DNA from: CAVTAV01 sp963732795
GTDB lineage: Bacteria; Pseudomonadota; Alphaproteobacteria; CAVTAV01
NCBI GenBank assembly: GCA_963732795.1
Contig: CAVTAV010000002.1
Coordinates: 496,001 to 560,000, forward strand
Reading direction: 5' to 3'
DNA: 64,000 bases
Part shown: one piece after another, positions 9,390-19,033 of the stretch
Numbering within the stretch: position 1 is the first letter of the stretch
Layout of the letters: each line of letters starts with the position of its first letter
Program-made: the position numbers and the translations under genes
The notes under the pieces: generated by a model
The model's database searches: none
Told to the model about the DNA's origin: nothing
The model's input: the letters and a program-made list of their open reading frames with translations, nothing else

Positions 9390-12069
9390 ATGCGGCTGAA
9401 GGCGCTTCTGCTATACGCGCTTCTCGCCTATGGCTGCGGCGCGTCGGGCCCGAATGCGCCGACAAGTTCCGAGGATGCTCCGCTCGGAAAGCTGCCGGAT
9501 ACGGTCTCCCCGACCGCCTATAGCCTCGACCTCACGCTGGTCCCCGAGCGCGACCATTTCGACGGCCACGCCGTGATTGCCGTCGACATCCGTCATTCGA
9601 CGGATCACATCTGGCTCCATGGCCGCGACCTGAACGTCACCAAGGCCCGCCTGGTCGAGGAAAACGGCGAGACGGTCCCCATTCGATACAGCGAGGTCGA
9701 TCCTTCGGGCGTGGCGCGGCTCGATCTGCCGAAAAAGGTCAAGTCCGGCAAGGCGCGGCTCGAATTCACCTATACCGCGCCCTACAACCGCTCGCTCGAA
9801 GGCATCTACAAGGTGGAGGAGGGCGGTCGGGCCTATGTCTTCAGCCAGATGGAGCCGATTTCCGCCCGGCTGGCCTTTCCCGGCTTCGACGAGCCCCAAT
9901 TCAAGACTCCGTTTGACGTCACGCTCACGGTCCCGGCCGGCGATACCGCGGTCACCAACACGCCCGTCATGCAAGAAACCAGGTTAAGCGGCGGCCTGAA
10001 GCGCTTGAAATTCAAGGAAACAAAGCCGCTGCCGACCTATCTCCTGGCGTTCATCGTCGGCGACCTCGATGTCGTGGACGGTCCGGCCATCCCACCGAAC
10101 GAGAATCCGCGATCATCCGATCCCGCTGCGCGGCGTGGCGGCCAAAGGGAAGGGGGCCCAGCTTACCTTCATGCTCGATCGGGCGGGCGCGGTCGTCGCG
10201 GCGCTGGAGCGCTATTTCGGCCGGCCCTACCCGTTCGACAAGCTGGATGTGATCGCGGCGGTCGATTTCTCGGCCGGGGCTATGGAGAACGCCGGTGCGA
10301 TCACCTATCGCGAGCAGTCGATCCTGGTCGGCGACGACGCGCCGCTCTCCCAGAAACGCAATGTCCTCGTCACTCTGGCGCACGAGCTGTCGCACCAGTG
10401 GTTCGGCGACCTCGTCACCCCGGCGTGGTGGGACGATATCTGGCTGAACAAGTCCTTCGCGACCTGGATGAGCTACCGGACCCTGAACGAGCTCTATCCC
10501 GGCGACCATTACGACCGCGACATACAACGCTACGCCCAGCGGGCCTTCGGCTCGGACCAGCTGACGACGGCACGGCAAATTCGCCAGCCCGTGACCGACG
10601 CCAACGGCATCGTCACCGCGTTCGACGGCATCACCTATGCCAAGGGCGGGGCCGTGCTGCGAATGATGGAGAATTATCTCGGCGCCCGGCCGTTCCGGGC
10701 CGGAATCCGGGCCTATCTCAACAAATTCGCCTTCGGCACGGCCACGGCCGATGACCTGATCCAATCGATCGCGGAGGCGACGAGCGTCCGGCGGGTCAAG
10801 CCGGCGTTCAATTCCTTCCTGGAGCAGGCGGGCCTGCCCGAACTTGACGTCAAACTGGACTGCGACAAGTTCGGCGGGGGCCGGATCGCTCTTGAGCAAT
10901 CCCGCTATCTGCCGCTCGGCTCGAAGGGCTCGACGAACCGGCGCTGGACCTTGCCGGTCTGCCTGTCTCTGAGGCGCGAGGATAATGCCACGCGCCAATG
11001 CCTGATGATGACCAAACGCCGGACCACGATCGACATCCCGGCCGGCCAGTGCCCCGCAGCCGTCATGCCGAATGCGATGGGGGCGGGCTATTACCGCTGG
11101 CAACTCGACGAAAAGAGCTGGGACGCGCTCCTGGCCGATCTCCCTCAGTTGCCGGCCCAGGAGCAGCTTACCGTCGCCGACAGCCTCAACGCGGCGTTCA
11201 ATGCGGGGCGGATTTCCAAGGCGGATTACATCTCCCGCGCGGCGCTTCTGGCCAAGAGCGACAATTGGGACGTGATGAGCGCGCCGATGGGAATGCTCGA
11301 TTTCATCGTTAGACATTTGACGCCGGAGGATGGAAAAGCCGCGTTACGTCAGAGCCTTGGCGGGCTTTATTCAGGTCGGCTCAAAGATCTCGGCCTCGAT
11401 CCGACGACTGAGTTGGACCGCACGGACCCGATTTCCGCGACCCAGATGCGGTCGTCGGTGGTCGAGTTCCTTGCGACCGTCGCCAAAGACGCCGCCCTCC
11501 GAGCGGAGCTTGCGGAACGGGCGAAGGCCTTTCTCGGCATGGGCGGCGACGGACAATTACACCGGGATGCGATCTCTCCGGATCTGGCAGACGTCGCGTT
11601 CTTGGTCGGCGCCGAGGACATTGGTGCCAACTTCGTCGATGCGCTTCTCAAGCATCTCGTGACGAGCCAGGACGGAAATCTGAGGAGCGAGATCCTGTCG
11701 GCCCTCGGCCATACGACGGCCCGATCGAAAATAGCCGCGGTGAGGGCGCTCGCGCTGTCCGATACGATCCGGAACAACGAGGTTCGCATGCTCATCTCGT
11801 CCGAGATGTACGACGAGGAAACGGCCGCGCCGACATGGGACTGGATAAGGGAGCATTACAAGGCATTGAGCGCGCGCTACGCCAAATGGACCGAGCAGGA
11901 CCTGATAACGTCCGAAGACCACTTCTGCAACCCCGAGCGCCGGGACGAGGTCGACAGCTTCTTCAAGCCCCGCATCGCCGACATCGAAGGCGGCAAACGC
12001 GCGCTGGACAATACGCTTGAGGAGATCGACCTCTGCATTGCGATGCGCCGGAAGTACAACGGGGGCTGA
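9390..12069 (+). CDS. M1 family metallopeptidase, frameshifted and with an altered zinc-ligand position
   Basis: An exported M1 (aminopeptidase N-type) protein of about 890 residues. The N-terminus has a short hydrophobic segment ending in AYGCGAS, a possible lipoprotein cleavage site. The N-terminal beta domain is followed by GAMENAGAITY and HELSHQWFGD. The third zinc ligand, 19 residues after the second His, should be Glu in the usual NEGF/NESF motif; here WLNKSFATW has Lys (AAG). The catalytic Tyr region ITYAKGGAVLRMM is present. One frame change near 10105 fits a single extra A (GAGAATC for GAGATC). ATG 9390 has a GGAGG site six bases upstream; a GTG two codons earlier is possible. Confidence 0.85.
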
Positions 12070-12077
12070 GCGCCGCG

Positions 12078-12188
12078 ATGGACCGGAAGAGCCTGCGACG
12101 GCAGATCGTCGAAGCCGACCCGTCGCTTGAGGTGCGGAGTCTGTTTACGATGGGGGAGCTTTTGGAAACCGAGCCTGACCGGGCTTAG
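12078..12188 (+). CDS. Possible 36-residue ORF, unknown
   Basis: An ATG-initiated ORF of 36 codons begins eight bases after the peptidase stop (MDRKSLRRQIVEADP..., ending EPDRA). It has a charged, helical-looking sequence and could be translated by coupling to the upstream gene. No family is recognised and no clear ribosome site is seen. It may be chance. Confidence 0.2.
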   Translation: MDRKSLRRQIVEADPSLEVRSLFTMGELLETEPDRA

Positions 12189-12208
12189 GCCGCCTGATCC
12201 AATTATCG

Positions 12209-12224
12209 CATAATATATATTATG
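12209..12224. promoter_or_regulatory. AT-only palindrome, possible operator or promoter element
   Basis: A perfect 16-base palindrome CATAATATATATTATG sits in an AT-rich pocket (about 12200-12260) of an otherwise GC-rich region. It is the only such patch nearby. It could be a regulator site or simply promoter-like DNA; nothing further supports a role. Confidence 0.3.
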
Positions 12225-12273
12225 TTAAATTATAGGTATGAGATATAGGTCAGTGACTTATTACCCTATAACA

Positions 12274-12350
12274 CCGTTTGGGCTGAGCCTGTCGAAGCCC
12301 GCCAGTCCGAGCGTGTCGCCACGTCCTTCGACAAGCTCAGGACGAACAGT
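12274..12350. repeat. Inverted repeat of the TGAGCYTGTCGAAG type
   Basis: Two 24-base arms, 12274-12297 and 12327-12350, are inverted imperfect copies sharing CTGAGC-TGTCGAAG. This sequence class is a common dispersed intergenic palindrome in alphaproteobacteria. It could form a hairpin just after the end of the minus-strand MBL gene. Confidence 0.55.
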
Positions 12351-12358
12351 TGATATTT

Positions 12359-13112
12359 TCACAGCTCGACGACCAACCCGTCATACCCGGGCTCCACCCC
12401 TTCCGGCAGATTGCGAGTGAGCGTCTCATAATCCATGTCCCAGGTCATATGGGTCAGGATCGCGCGTTTGGGCTTCACGCGCTCGATCCAGGACAAGGTC
12501 AGGTCCAAATGCGGATGGGTCGGATGCGGCTCGTAGCGCAGCGCATCCACGATCCAAACGTCGATGCCTTCGAGCGCCGCGAAGGCTTCCTCGGATAAGC
12601 CGTTGAGATCGGTGGAATACGCGACCCTTCCGAAGCGAAATCCAAGCGACGTAATCGGGCCGTGTTGCTGCTCGAACGGCAGGATGTCGATATCGCCGAT
12701 TTTGAACGGCCCCTCGATCTCGTGCGGCGCGCAGATCGGCCGGTAGCCGTCCACCGCATGGAAAATGTAGTGGAACCGGGTCTCGAGGATATCCAGGGTC
12801 TCCCGGTTTCCGAATATGTCGATCCGTCCGCCCTAGAATCGTCCGGAACGTCCTGAGATCGTCTATTCCGTGGGTGTGATCGGCATGATCGTGCGTGTAA
12901 AGCACGCCATCGACATGGGTGACGCCGGCATCGAGGCATTGCTCGCGGAAATCCGGCGATGTGTCCACGACCACGTTCGTTGGGCCTTCCTGGACCAGGA
13001 TCGAGACCCGGCGGCGGCGGTTCCTGGGGTTATTCGCGTCCGCCGTGCCCCAAAAACCATCGATCCGGGGCACGCCGCCCGAGGTTCCGCAGCCGAGAAC
13101 CGTGACCTTCAT
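12359..13112 (-). CDS. MBL-fold metallo-hydrolase (PhnP-like), one frameshift
   Basis: A metallo-beta-lactamase-fold phosphodiesterase-like protein of about 250 residues, the gene regularly found after tatD in alphaproteobacteria. The first frame gives MKVTVLGCGTSGGVPRID and the zinc motif THDHADHTHGIDDLR; the second gives STDLNGLSEEAF and LTHMTWDMDYE, the later metal ligands. The switch near 12838 is explained by one extra G (CTAGGGCGG where CTAGGCGG keeps the frame, reading RTILGGRIDIFGNRE). Its start overlaps the tatD stop by four bases. Exact substrate is not known; related proteins cleave cyclic phosphates. Confidence 0.82.
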
Positions 13113-13900
13113 GCCAGCGCGCGAGCCCGGTCGGCAAGGGTGAACAGGCGGAAGAAGTTATCGGTCGTCGCGGCCGCGATCTCGTCAGGCGTTACGCCCT
13201 TGATTTCGGCCAGCTTTGCGGCGGTCAGCGCCACGAAGGACGGCTCGTTCCGCTTGCCCCGGTTCGGCGTCGGGGCGAGATAAGGCGCGTCGGTTTCGAC
13301 CAGAAGCCGGTCCATCGGCACGGAAGCGAGCGTTTGGCGCAAGTCTTCCGCGGCTTTGAAGGTCGCGATGCCGGAGACGGAGATAAAAAGGCCCAAATCC
13401 ACTGCAGTCTCAGCGAGTTTTCGGCCGGCGCTGAAGCAATGGATGAGGCCGGTGAAGGGGGCCCGTTTCATCTCCTCGGCGAGGATTTCGGCGGTGTCGT
13501 CGTCGGCATCGCGGGTATGGACGATGAGCGGCAGGCCGGTCTCGCGGGCGGCTTCGATATGGGCGCGGAAGCTGACCTTCTGGTCGTCGCGCGGGCTGTG
13601 TTCATAGTAATAATCGAGCCCGGTTTCGCCGATTCCGACGGTTTTTTCGTGTTTTGCGAGCCGGATCAGCAAATCTGCGCTCTTTTGACCGTCGGTTTTG
13701 GCCTCGTGCGGATGGACCCCGACGCTGCAATAGACGTTCGGGAAGCGTTCCGCGACCCGCCGGGCACTCCCACATCCCTCGACCGACGTCGCGATCGTCA
13801 CCATCATGCCGACCCCGGCGGCGCCCGCCCGGGCGACGACGTCATCGAGATCGTCGGCAAAGGTCGCGAAATCGAGATGGCAATGGCTGTCAACCAACAC
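13109..13900 (-). CDS. tatD: TatD family metal-dependent hydrolase
   Basis: A 263-residue TIM-barrel hydrolase of the TatD/YcfH DNase family. Metal ligands are visible: VDSHCHLDF at the start, GIGETGLDYYYEHSP, PLIVHTRDADDD, IHCFSAG and LLVETDAPYLAPTP. The family includes 3'-5' DNases and D-aminoacyl-tRNA hydrolases. It overlaps metG by 11 bases upstream and the MBL gene by four bases downstream, so the three are translationally linked. Confidence 0.93.
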   Translation of the reverse strand: MLVDSHCHLDFATFADDLDDVVARAGAAGVGMMVTIATSVEGCGSARRVAERFPNVYCSVGVHPHEAKTDGQKSADLLIRLAKHEKTVGIGETGLDYYYEHSPRDDQKVSFRAHIEAARETGLPLIVHTRDADDDTAEILAEEMKRAPFTGLIHCFSAGRKLAETAVDLGLFISVSGIATFKAAEDLRQTLASVPMDRLLVETDAPYLAPTPNRGKRNEPSFVALTAAKLAEIKGVTPDEIAAATTDNFFRLFTLADRARALA

Positions 13901-15461
13901 GGCTCGCCTCCGGCTCGACGATACGCGGGAACGCCGGGCTGGGCGCGCCGATCCGACGCCCCTCCTCCACGAACTGTTTGAACCAATTCGCGTTTTCGAT
14001 TTCAGCGAAGGCCCGTTCGTCCGCGCCGATTGCCATCTGATCCAGGATTTTGGCCGCGCCTTCTGGCACGAAGGGCTGAATCAGGATCGCCAGATCGCGA
14101 ATGACCTGGAACAAGGCCGCCAAAACGGCCGTCATCCGGTCGGGATCGCTCTTACGCAAGGTCCAGGGCGCCTGCTCGTCGATATATTTGTTGGCGGCAT
14201 AGACCACGCGCAGCCAGGCCTCGATCGCCAGATGGATTTCGAAGCGATCGATATGGTCCCGCATCTGTTTCAGAAGATCCCGCGCCTCCGAACGGAGCGC
14301 CGCATCGGGTTCGGTCTCGGTTGCAACCAGGTGCAACTCGCCGCCGCAGTTCTTGGCGATGAAGGAAAGCGTCCGCTGGGCGAGATTTCCGAAGCTGTTG
14401 GCGAGCTCGGAATTAACCCTGTTGAAGAAACTCGCCATGCTGAAGTCGCCGTCATTGCCGAACGGCACCTCGCGCATCAGGAAATAGCGGAAGGCATCGA
14501 CGCCATAGTCCGAGACCAGCGCGAACGGATCGATCACATTGCCGAGCGACTTGGACATCTTCTGCCCCTCGCTGGTCCACCAGCCATGAGCGAAGACCGT
14601 CTTGGGCGGCGGCAGGTCGGCCCCGATCAGGAAGGCCGGCCAATAGACCGCATGGAACCGCACGATGTCCTTGCCGACGATATGGACCGCATCGGCCCAG
14701 AAGCGTTGCGCCTCCTCGGTCCAGTCGGGATAGCCGAGCTCGGTGATGTAATTCGTAAGAGCGTCGATCCAGACATACATCACGTGCGCTTCGTCGCCCG
14801 GCACGGGCACGCCCCAGGAGAAGCTGGTGCGCGAGATCGAAAGGTCGCGCAGGCCCGAGCGGATGAAGCTCAGGACCTCGTTGCGCCGCGACGCCGGCTG
14901 GATGGCCTCGGGATGGGCCTCGAAATGCTCCAGGAGCTTGTCCTGAAAGGACGAGAGCCGGAAGAAATAGCTCGCCTCCTCCACCCACTCCACAGGCGCG
15001 CCGAACGGGCTCAGTTTCTCGCCGTTCGGGCCTTCGGTCAGCTCGTTCTCGGCGTAATAGGCCTCGTCGCGCACCGAATACCAGCCGGCATAGCGGTCGA
15101 GATAGATGTGGCCGTTGTCCTGGAGCTTCTGCCAAAGCGCCTGGGTGGACGTTGTGTGGCGCGGCTCGGTGGTGCGGATAAAGTTGGTGTTGGAGATATC
15201 GAGCGTCGCCGCCAATTCCCGGAACCGGCCGGAGACGCGATCGCAGAATGCCTGGGGCGAGACGCCGGCCGCCTTCGCCGCCTTCTCCACCTTCTGACCG
15301 TGCTCGTCTGTGCCGGTGAGGAACTTGACGTCGAAGCCATCGAGCCGCTTGAAGCGCGCCAGAACATCGCAGGCGATCGTCGTGTAGGCGTGGCCGACAT
15401 GGGGCACGTCGTTCACGTAATAGATCGGCGAGGTCACGAAAAAGGCCGGCTTCCCGGTCAT
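13890..15461 (-). CDS. metG: Methionyl-tRNA synthetase
   Basis: A 523-residue class I aminoacyl-tRNA synthetase charging tRNA-Met. The HIGH-type motif lies in PHVGHAYTTIACD, and KMSKS in EGQKMSKSLGN (about residue 300). No CxxC zinc-knuckle pairs are seen in the connective domain, and no C-terminal EMAP/tRNA-binding domain is attached, which fits the short alphaproteobacterial type. The gene sits between holB and tatD, the conserved order. Confidence 0.97.
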   Translation of the reverse strand: MTGKPAFFVTSPIYYVNDVPHVGHAYTTIACDVLARFKRLDGFDVKFLTGTDEHGQKVEKAAKAAGVSPQAFCDRVSGRFRELAATLDISNTNFIRTTEPRHTTSTQALWQKLQDNGHIYLDRYAGWYSVRDEAYYAENELTEGPNGEKLSPFGAPVEWVEEASYFFRLSSFQDKLLEHFEAHPEAIQPASRRNEVLSFIRSGLRDLSISRTSFSWGVPVPGDEAHVMYVWIDALTNYITELGYPDWTEEAQRFWADAVHIVGKDIVRFHAVYWPAFLIGADLPPPKTVFAHGWWTSEGQKMSKSLGNVIDPFALVSDYGVDAFRYFLMREVPFGNDGDFSMASFFNRVNSELANSFGNLAQRTLSFIAKNCGGELHLVATETEPDAALRSEARDLLKQMRDHIDRFEIHLAIEAWLRVVYAANKYIDEQAPWTLRKSDPDRMTAVLAALFQVIRDLAILIQPFVPEGAAKILDQMAIGADERAFAEIENANWFKQFVEEGRRIGAPSPAFPRIVEPEASRVG

Positions 15462-15581
15462 TGTTCTAAATCCTTAACTCCACCCTGCGGATCGCCCGGA
15501 CCATAGAAAATATGGTGCCGGCGCGCCACCGGAAAGATGCTGCGCTGCGTCAGAACGATATGCACTTAGCTTGAGCCACGC

Positions 15582-15670
15582 ATCCGCTCATCCCGGCGAC
15601 AGCCGGGATCTCGAGTCGTCCACTGTTAGCTTGATGCGCAAGATTCCGGCCTGCGCCGGAATGAGCGGAT
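15582..15670. repeat. Intergenic inverted repeat (type 2)
   Basis: The element has exact 10-base inverted ends, ATCCGCTCAT and ATGAGCGGAT, and inner hairpins (CCCGGCGACAGCCGGG; TTCCGGCCTGCGCCGGAA). It lies between holB and metG. The CATCCCGG core is shared with the longer repeats at 19878 and 23589. Confidence 0.6.
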
Positions 15671-15679
15671 TAGGGACAA

Positions 15680-16765
15680 TTAGGAAAGAGCGCGCTGGAG
15701 CTTGGTGAAGCAGTCGATCACGACCTGGCGCTGGTCGAGCCGCAAGCCATCGGCTTGGGCGAACAGGGAGAGCAGTTCCTCGCGAAGCGCGAGCCAGCGA
15801 TCGAGCGGCCGGGCCTTGGCGAGACGCACCATCAGAGCTTTGTCGCGATCATCCAGTTCATGGCCGGCGGCAAGGGCTTCCGGCCCCGCCGAGGCGGCCA
15901 GGATCAGGCGGTAGAACCAATCCTCGAGAAGCCCCACAAAGGTGCGGAACAGCCCGTCATTCCCCTTCTCGGCCATTTTGTCCGCGAAGCCGTAGAGCGC
16001 GGGAATATCGAGCTTCGGCAGGCGTTCGAGATGGGACGTCAGATCCTGGTAGAAGGCGATGCCGCCCGAGGCCGCGATCTCCAGCGCCCGTCCTGGCGAG
16101 CCGCCCGCCAGATGAGCGAGCGCGAGCCGTTCGCCGGCATGGATATCCGGCCGCCTGAGCCCGATGACGTCGGCGACGGTATCGACGCTCAAGGGCCGCA
16201 AATCCAGCCGCCGGCAGCGCGAGCGGATGGTCGGGAGCAAGCGGCCCGGCGTATGGGCGATCAGTAGCAACAGCCCCCTCGCCGGCGGCTCCTCCAGCAT
16301 TTTGAGAAGTGCGTTGGCGGCATTGCGGTTCATTTCGTCGGCGCTGTCGATGATCGCGATCCGCCATGGCGTCTCGGCCGCGGTCATGGTGAAGAAATGC
16401 TGCAGCTTGCGGACGTCATCGACGACGATCTCGGACTTCATCCGGCCGGTCTTCTCGTCCGTTGCCCGCTCCAGCGTCATCAGGTCGCCATGGCCACCGG
16501 CCGCCACCCGCTGGAACACAGGATGACCGGCGGGGATCACCAGCGACTCCGGCTCGGCGGGCTGAGACAGCACGAACCGCGCGAACCGATAAGCCAAGGT
16601 CGCCTTGCCGATCCCGCGCGGCCCTGCGATCAGCCAGGCATGGGCCAGCCGGCCGCTGCGATAGGCTTCAAGAAGCGCATGTTCCGCGCGCTCGTGGCCG
16701 ATCAGCGAGGTTGCCGCTCGCGGATGGATGGTTTCGGAGATCTGCTCGGCGTCGCGGGAGGTCAT
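15680..16765 (-). CDS. holB: DNA polymerase III subunit delta'
   Basis: A 361-residue clamp-loader subunit. The AAA+ P-loop is GPRGIGKATLAYRFARF (about residues 48-64). The sensor/arginine region is NALLKMLEEPPARGLLLLIAHTPGRLLPTIRSRCR, the most conserved block of DnaX/HolB proteins; only parts of it are quoted here for the call. The N-terminal LIGHERAEHALLEAY is standard. It lies in the tmk-holB-metG-tatD string, with one extra small gene separating it from tmk. Confidence 0.95.
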   Translation of the reverse strand: MTSRDAEQISETIHPRAATSLIGHERAEHALLEAYRSGRLAHAWLIAGPRGIGKATLAYRFARFVLSQPAEPESLVIPAGHPVFQRVAAGGHGDLMTLERATDEKTGRMKSEIVVDDVRKLQHFFTMTAAETPWRIAIIDSADEMNRNAANALLKMLEEPPARGLLLLIAHTPGRLLPTIRSRCRRLDLRPLSVDTVADVIGLRRPDIHAGERLALAHLAGGSPGRALEIAASGGIAFYQDLTSHLERLPKLDIPALYGFADKMAEKGNDGLFRTFVGLLEDWFYRLILAASAGPEALAAGHELDDRDKALMVRLAKARPLDRWLALREELLSLFAQADGLRLDQRQVVIDCFTKLQRALS

Positions 16766-16772
16766 GTTGCCC

Positions 16773-17057
16773 TCAGGGCGTTTCGAAAATCTTGGCCAGG
16801 ATACGAAAGATCGTTCTCAAGAAAAGGCCCATCAGAATGGCTGCAAAGAACATCAAGACACCGCCGCCAAAGTCCTTCCAACCGTATCCCCATCCAAGTC
16901 CGAACATTACATTGACGAGTGCTGCGATGGCGAATACCAGGCTACCGATCGCCGAGATCACAATGACGCTCAGTCCCAACCCAAAGACAATTTGAAGATA
17001 GGTCTTCGCCGCCTGACCCAATCGGAAATCTCCCGCCTTCAGAAAAGCCATCAGCAA
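16773..17057 (-). CDS. Small two-helix membrane protein, unknown
   Basis: A 94-residue protein with two long hydrophobic segments, about residues 22-52 (IVFGLGLSVIVISAIGSLVF) and 62-88 (GGGVLMFFAAILMGLFLRTI). No family is recognised. It lies eight bases before holB and 17 bases after tmk, where most relatives have tmk and holB adjacent, so it looks like a lineage-specific insertion co-transcribed with them. Either MLMAF or the second Met (MAFLKAGD) could be the start. Confidence 0.6.
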   Translation of the reverse strand: MLMAFLKAGDFRLGQAAKTYLQIVFGLGLSVIVISAIGSLVFAIAALVNVMFGLGWGYGWKDFGGGVLMFFAAILMGLFLRTIFRILAKIFETP

Positions 17058-17074
17058 TACATGCGACTAAGAAT

Positions 17075-17743
17075 TCAGCGAGCCAAGTCTCGGGAAAACC
17101 GGCCCGAAACTATGGTCCACACTGCCTCACCCACCTTATCCGGCGTGCCGCTCGCATCGACGAGCTTGCAGCGCCGAGGCTCCCGCTTGGCAATGTCACG
17201 GAAGGCCGCGCGCAGCTTTCTGTGGAACGCGTCGCCCATGCGTTCGTAGCGATCCTCGATCTCAGCCGCATGCTTCCCGGCGTGGCGCTCATGGGCGCGG
17301 GCGAGGCCGGTTTTAGGCGGGATGTCGAGGATGATCGTCAAGTCCGGCTTGAAGCCGCCGAGGGAGAGCTTGCCGAGCGCGGTCATGGCGTCGCGGCCGA
17401 GGCGCTGGGCATAGCCTTGATAGGCCATGGTGGAATTGGCGAAGCGGTCGCTGATCACCCATTTGCCGGCTTTCAGCGCGGGCTCGATCTTGTTTCGGAC
17501 ATGCTCGTGTCGCGCAGCGACATGGAGGAGCGCCTCGGTCATCGGGTCCCACTTATCGCCGTCGCCGGTGACGAGAAGCGATCGGATGGCTTCCGCGCCG
17601 GGCGTGCCGCCGGGCTCGCGGGTCTCGACGACGCTCAGCCCCGCCTTGCGAAGCTTTGCGGCCAACAGCCGGACCTGGGTCGATTTGCCGGCCCCTTCCC
17701 CGCCTTCGAAACTGATGAAACGTCCCTTGGGTCTTGCGCCCAT
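17075..17743 (-). CDS. tmk: Thymidylate kinase
   Basis: A 222-residue dTMP kinase making dTDP. The P-loop is FEGGEGAGKSTQVRLL; the DR(Y/F/H) substrate motif is VISDRFANSTMAYQGYAQ, and the LID region is near ARAHERHAGKHAAEIEDRYE. Length is usual. It follows dacA closely and precedes a small membrane protein and holB. Confidence 0.96.
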   Translation of the reverse strand: MGARPKGRFISFEGGEGAGKSTQVRLLAAKLRKAGLSVVETREPGGTPGAEAIRSLLVTGDGDKWDPMTEALLHVAARHEHVRNKIEPALKAGKWVISDRFANSTMAYQGYAQRLGRDAMTALGKLSLGGFKPDLTIILDIPPKTGLARAHERHAGKHAAEIEDRYERMGDAFHRKLRAAFRDIAKREPRRCKLVDASGTPDKVGEAVWTIVSGRFSRDLAR

Positions 17744-17762
17744 GCCTCCCTCGACCAGCCGG

Positions 17763-18966
17763 TCACATGGCGGACCGGCCCATGACGAGATAGTTCAGCG
17801 CCGCGCCGATCCGCCCCGTGAAACCGAGCTCGCCCACATCGTCGGACGAGATGAGCGGGATATGCTGGGTGTCGTAATCCGGCGCTTCGACGGTGAGTTG
17901 GGCCACTTCCTGGCCTTTCTTGATCGGGGCCGGAATCGGCGAGCTGTACTCGAGCGTGACCTTCATGTTGCGCCGTGCCGAACGGCTCATGGTGACGGTC
18001 AGATCCTTCGGCACCAGAAGCCCGATGGTCGGCTTGTCGCCGAGCCAGACCACCGCGTTCTCGATCTTCTCGCCCTGGGACAGCAGCTTGTAGTCCTGGA
18101 AATTCCGGAAGCCCCATTCGAGCAGGGCCGCGGATTCCTTGGCGCGGGCCGACACGCTGTCGAGCCCGGCAACGACCACGATGATCCGCCGCCCGTCGCG
18201 GATCGCCGAGCCGGTCAGGCCGTAGCCCGCTTCCTCGGTATGGCCGGTCTTGAGACCGTCGGCGCCCTCGGTGCCGTAGAGCAGCGGATTGCGGTTGCCC
18301 TGGGTGATCGGCTTGCCGTCGAGCGACTTGCCGTAGGTGAACGACTTCTCGGAATAGTAATGGTAGTACTGCGGCGAATCCTTGATCGTGTAGGCTGCCA
18401 GCGTCGCGAGGTCCCTGGCGGTGGTATATTCGTCCTGATGGGGCCAACCGGACGCATTCATGAAATGCGTGTTGGTCATGCCGATGCGCTTGGCCTCGTC
18501 GTTCATCCAATCGGCGAAATGCTCCTCGCTGCCGGCCAGCATCTCGGCGACCACCGTGCAGGCATCGTTGCCCGACTGGATCACGATGCCGCGGATCAGA
18601 TCCTCGACCGAGACCTCTTCGCCCGGGCTCACCCACATCATCGACGCGCCCGGGCGCTCGTTCCACTTCTTCCAGGCGTCTTTGGAAACCTTGGTGGTGT
18701 CGGTGAGCTTGAGCGAGCCCTTCTCCAACTCGTTGAACAGGAGATGGGCGGTCATCATCTTGGCCATCGAAGCGGGCGGCATGCGCTCGTCGGCGTTCTT
18801 CTCGAACATCACCGCGCCGGTATTATAGTCGATCAGGATCGCGTGCTTGGCGGCGGTGTCGTAGTTCGCGGCGGCGTGGGCCGGGCTGCCGATCGCGAGC
18901 ACGACGCGCAAAAATCGCAGCGAGCCAGGAGAGATACGAGAGACGGACGGGAAGAAGTTTCGGCAT
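17763..18966 (-). CDS. dacA: D-alanyl-D-alanine carboxypeptidase (penicillin-binding protein 5/6 family), frameshift in signal peptide
   Basis: A periplasmic DD-carboxypeptidase of about 400 residues that trims peptidoglycan stem peptides. All active-site motifs are visible: SxxK in PPASMAKMMTAHL, SxN in IVIQSGNDAC and KTG in GLKTGHTEEAGYG; the C-terminal beta domain (PBP5_C) with a final amphipathic-type helix follows. The true start is MPKLLPVRLSYLSWLAAI at 18966. Its frame joins the mature protein only if one T is removed from a five-T run near 18912 (then LAAILRVVLAIGSPAHA, a normal signal peptide). This is most likely a homopolymer error. Confidence 0.92.
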
Positions 18967-19033
18967 GATGACTTACTCGTCAGGGTTTACAAAGGGCGGA
19001 TATTCAAGGCGCGATGCGGCGAAACGCTAGTCC

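Noticed and set aside
10051..11316. Long minus-strand ORF opposite the M1 peptidase
   Set aside because: The plus strand carries clear peptidase motifs; the minus frame has none.
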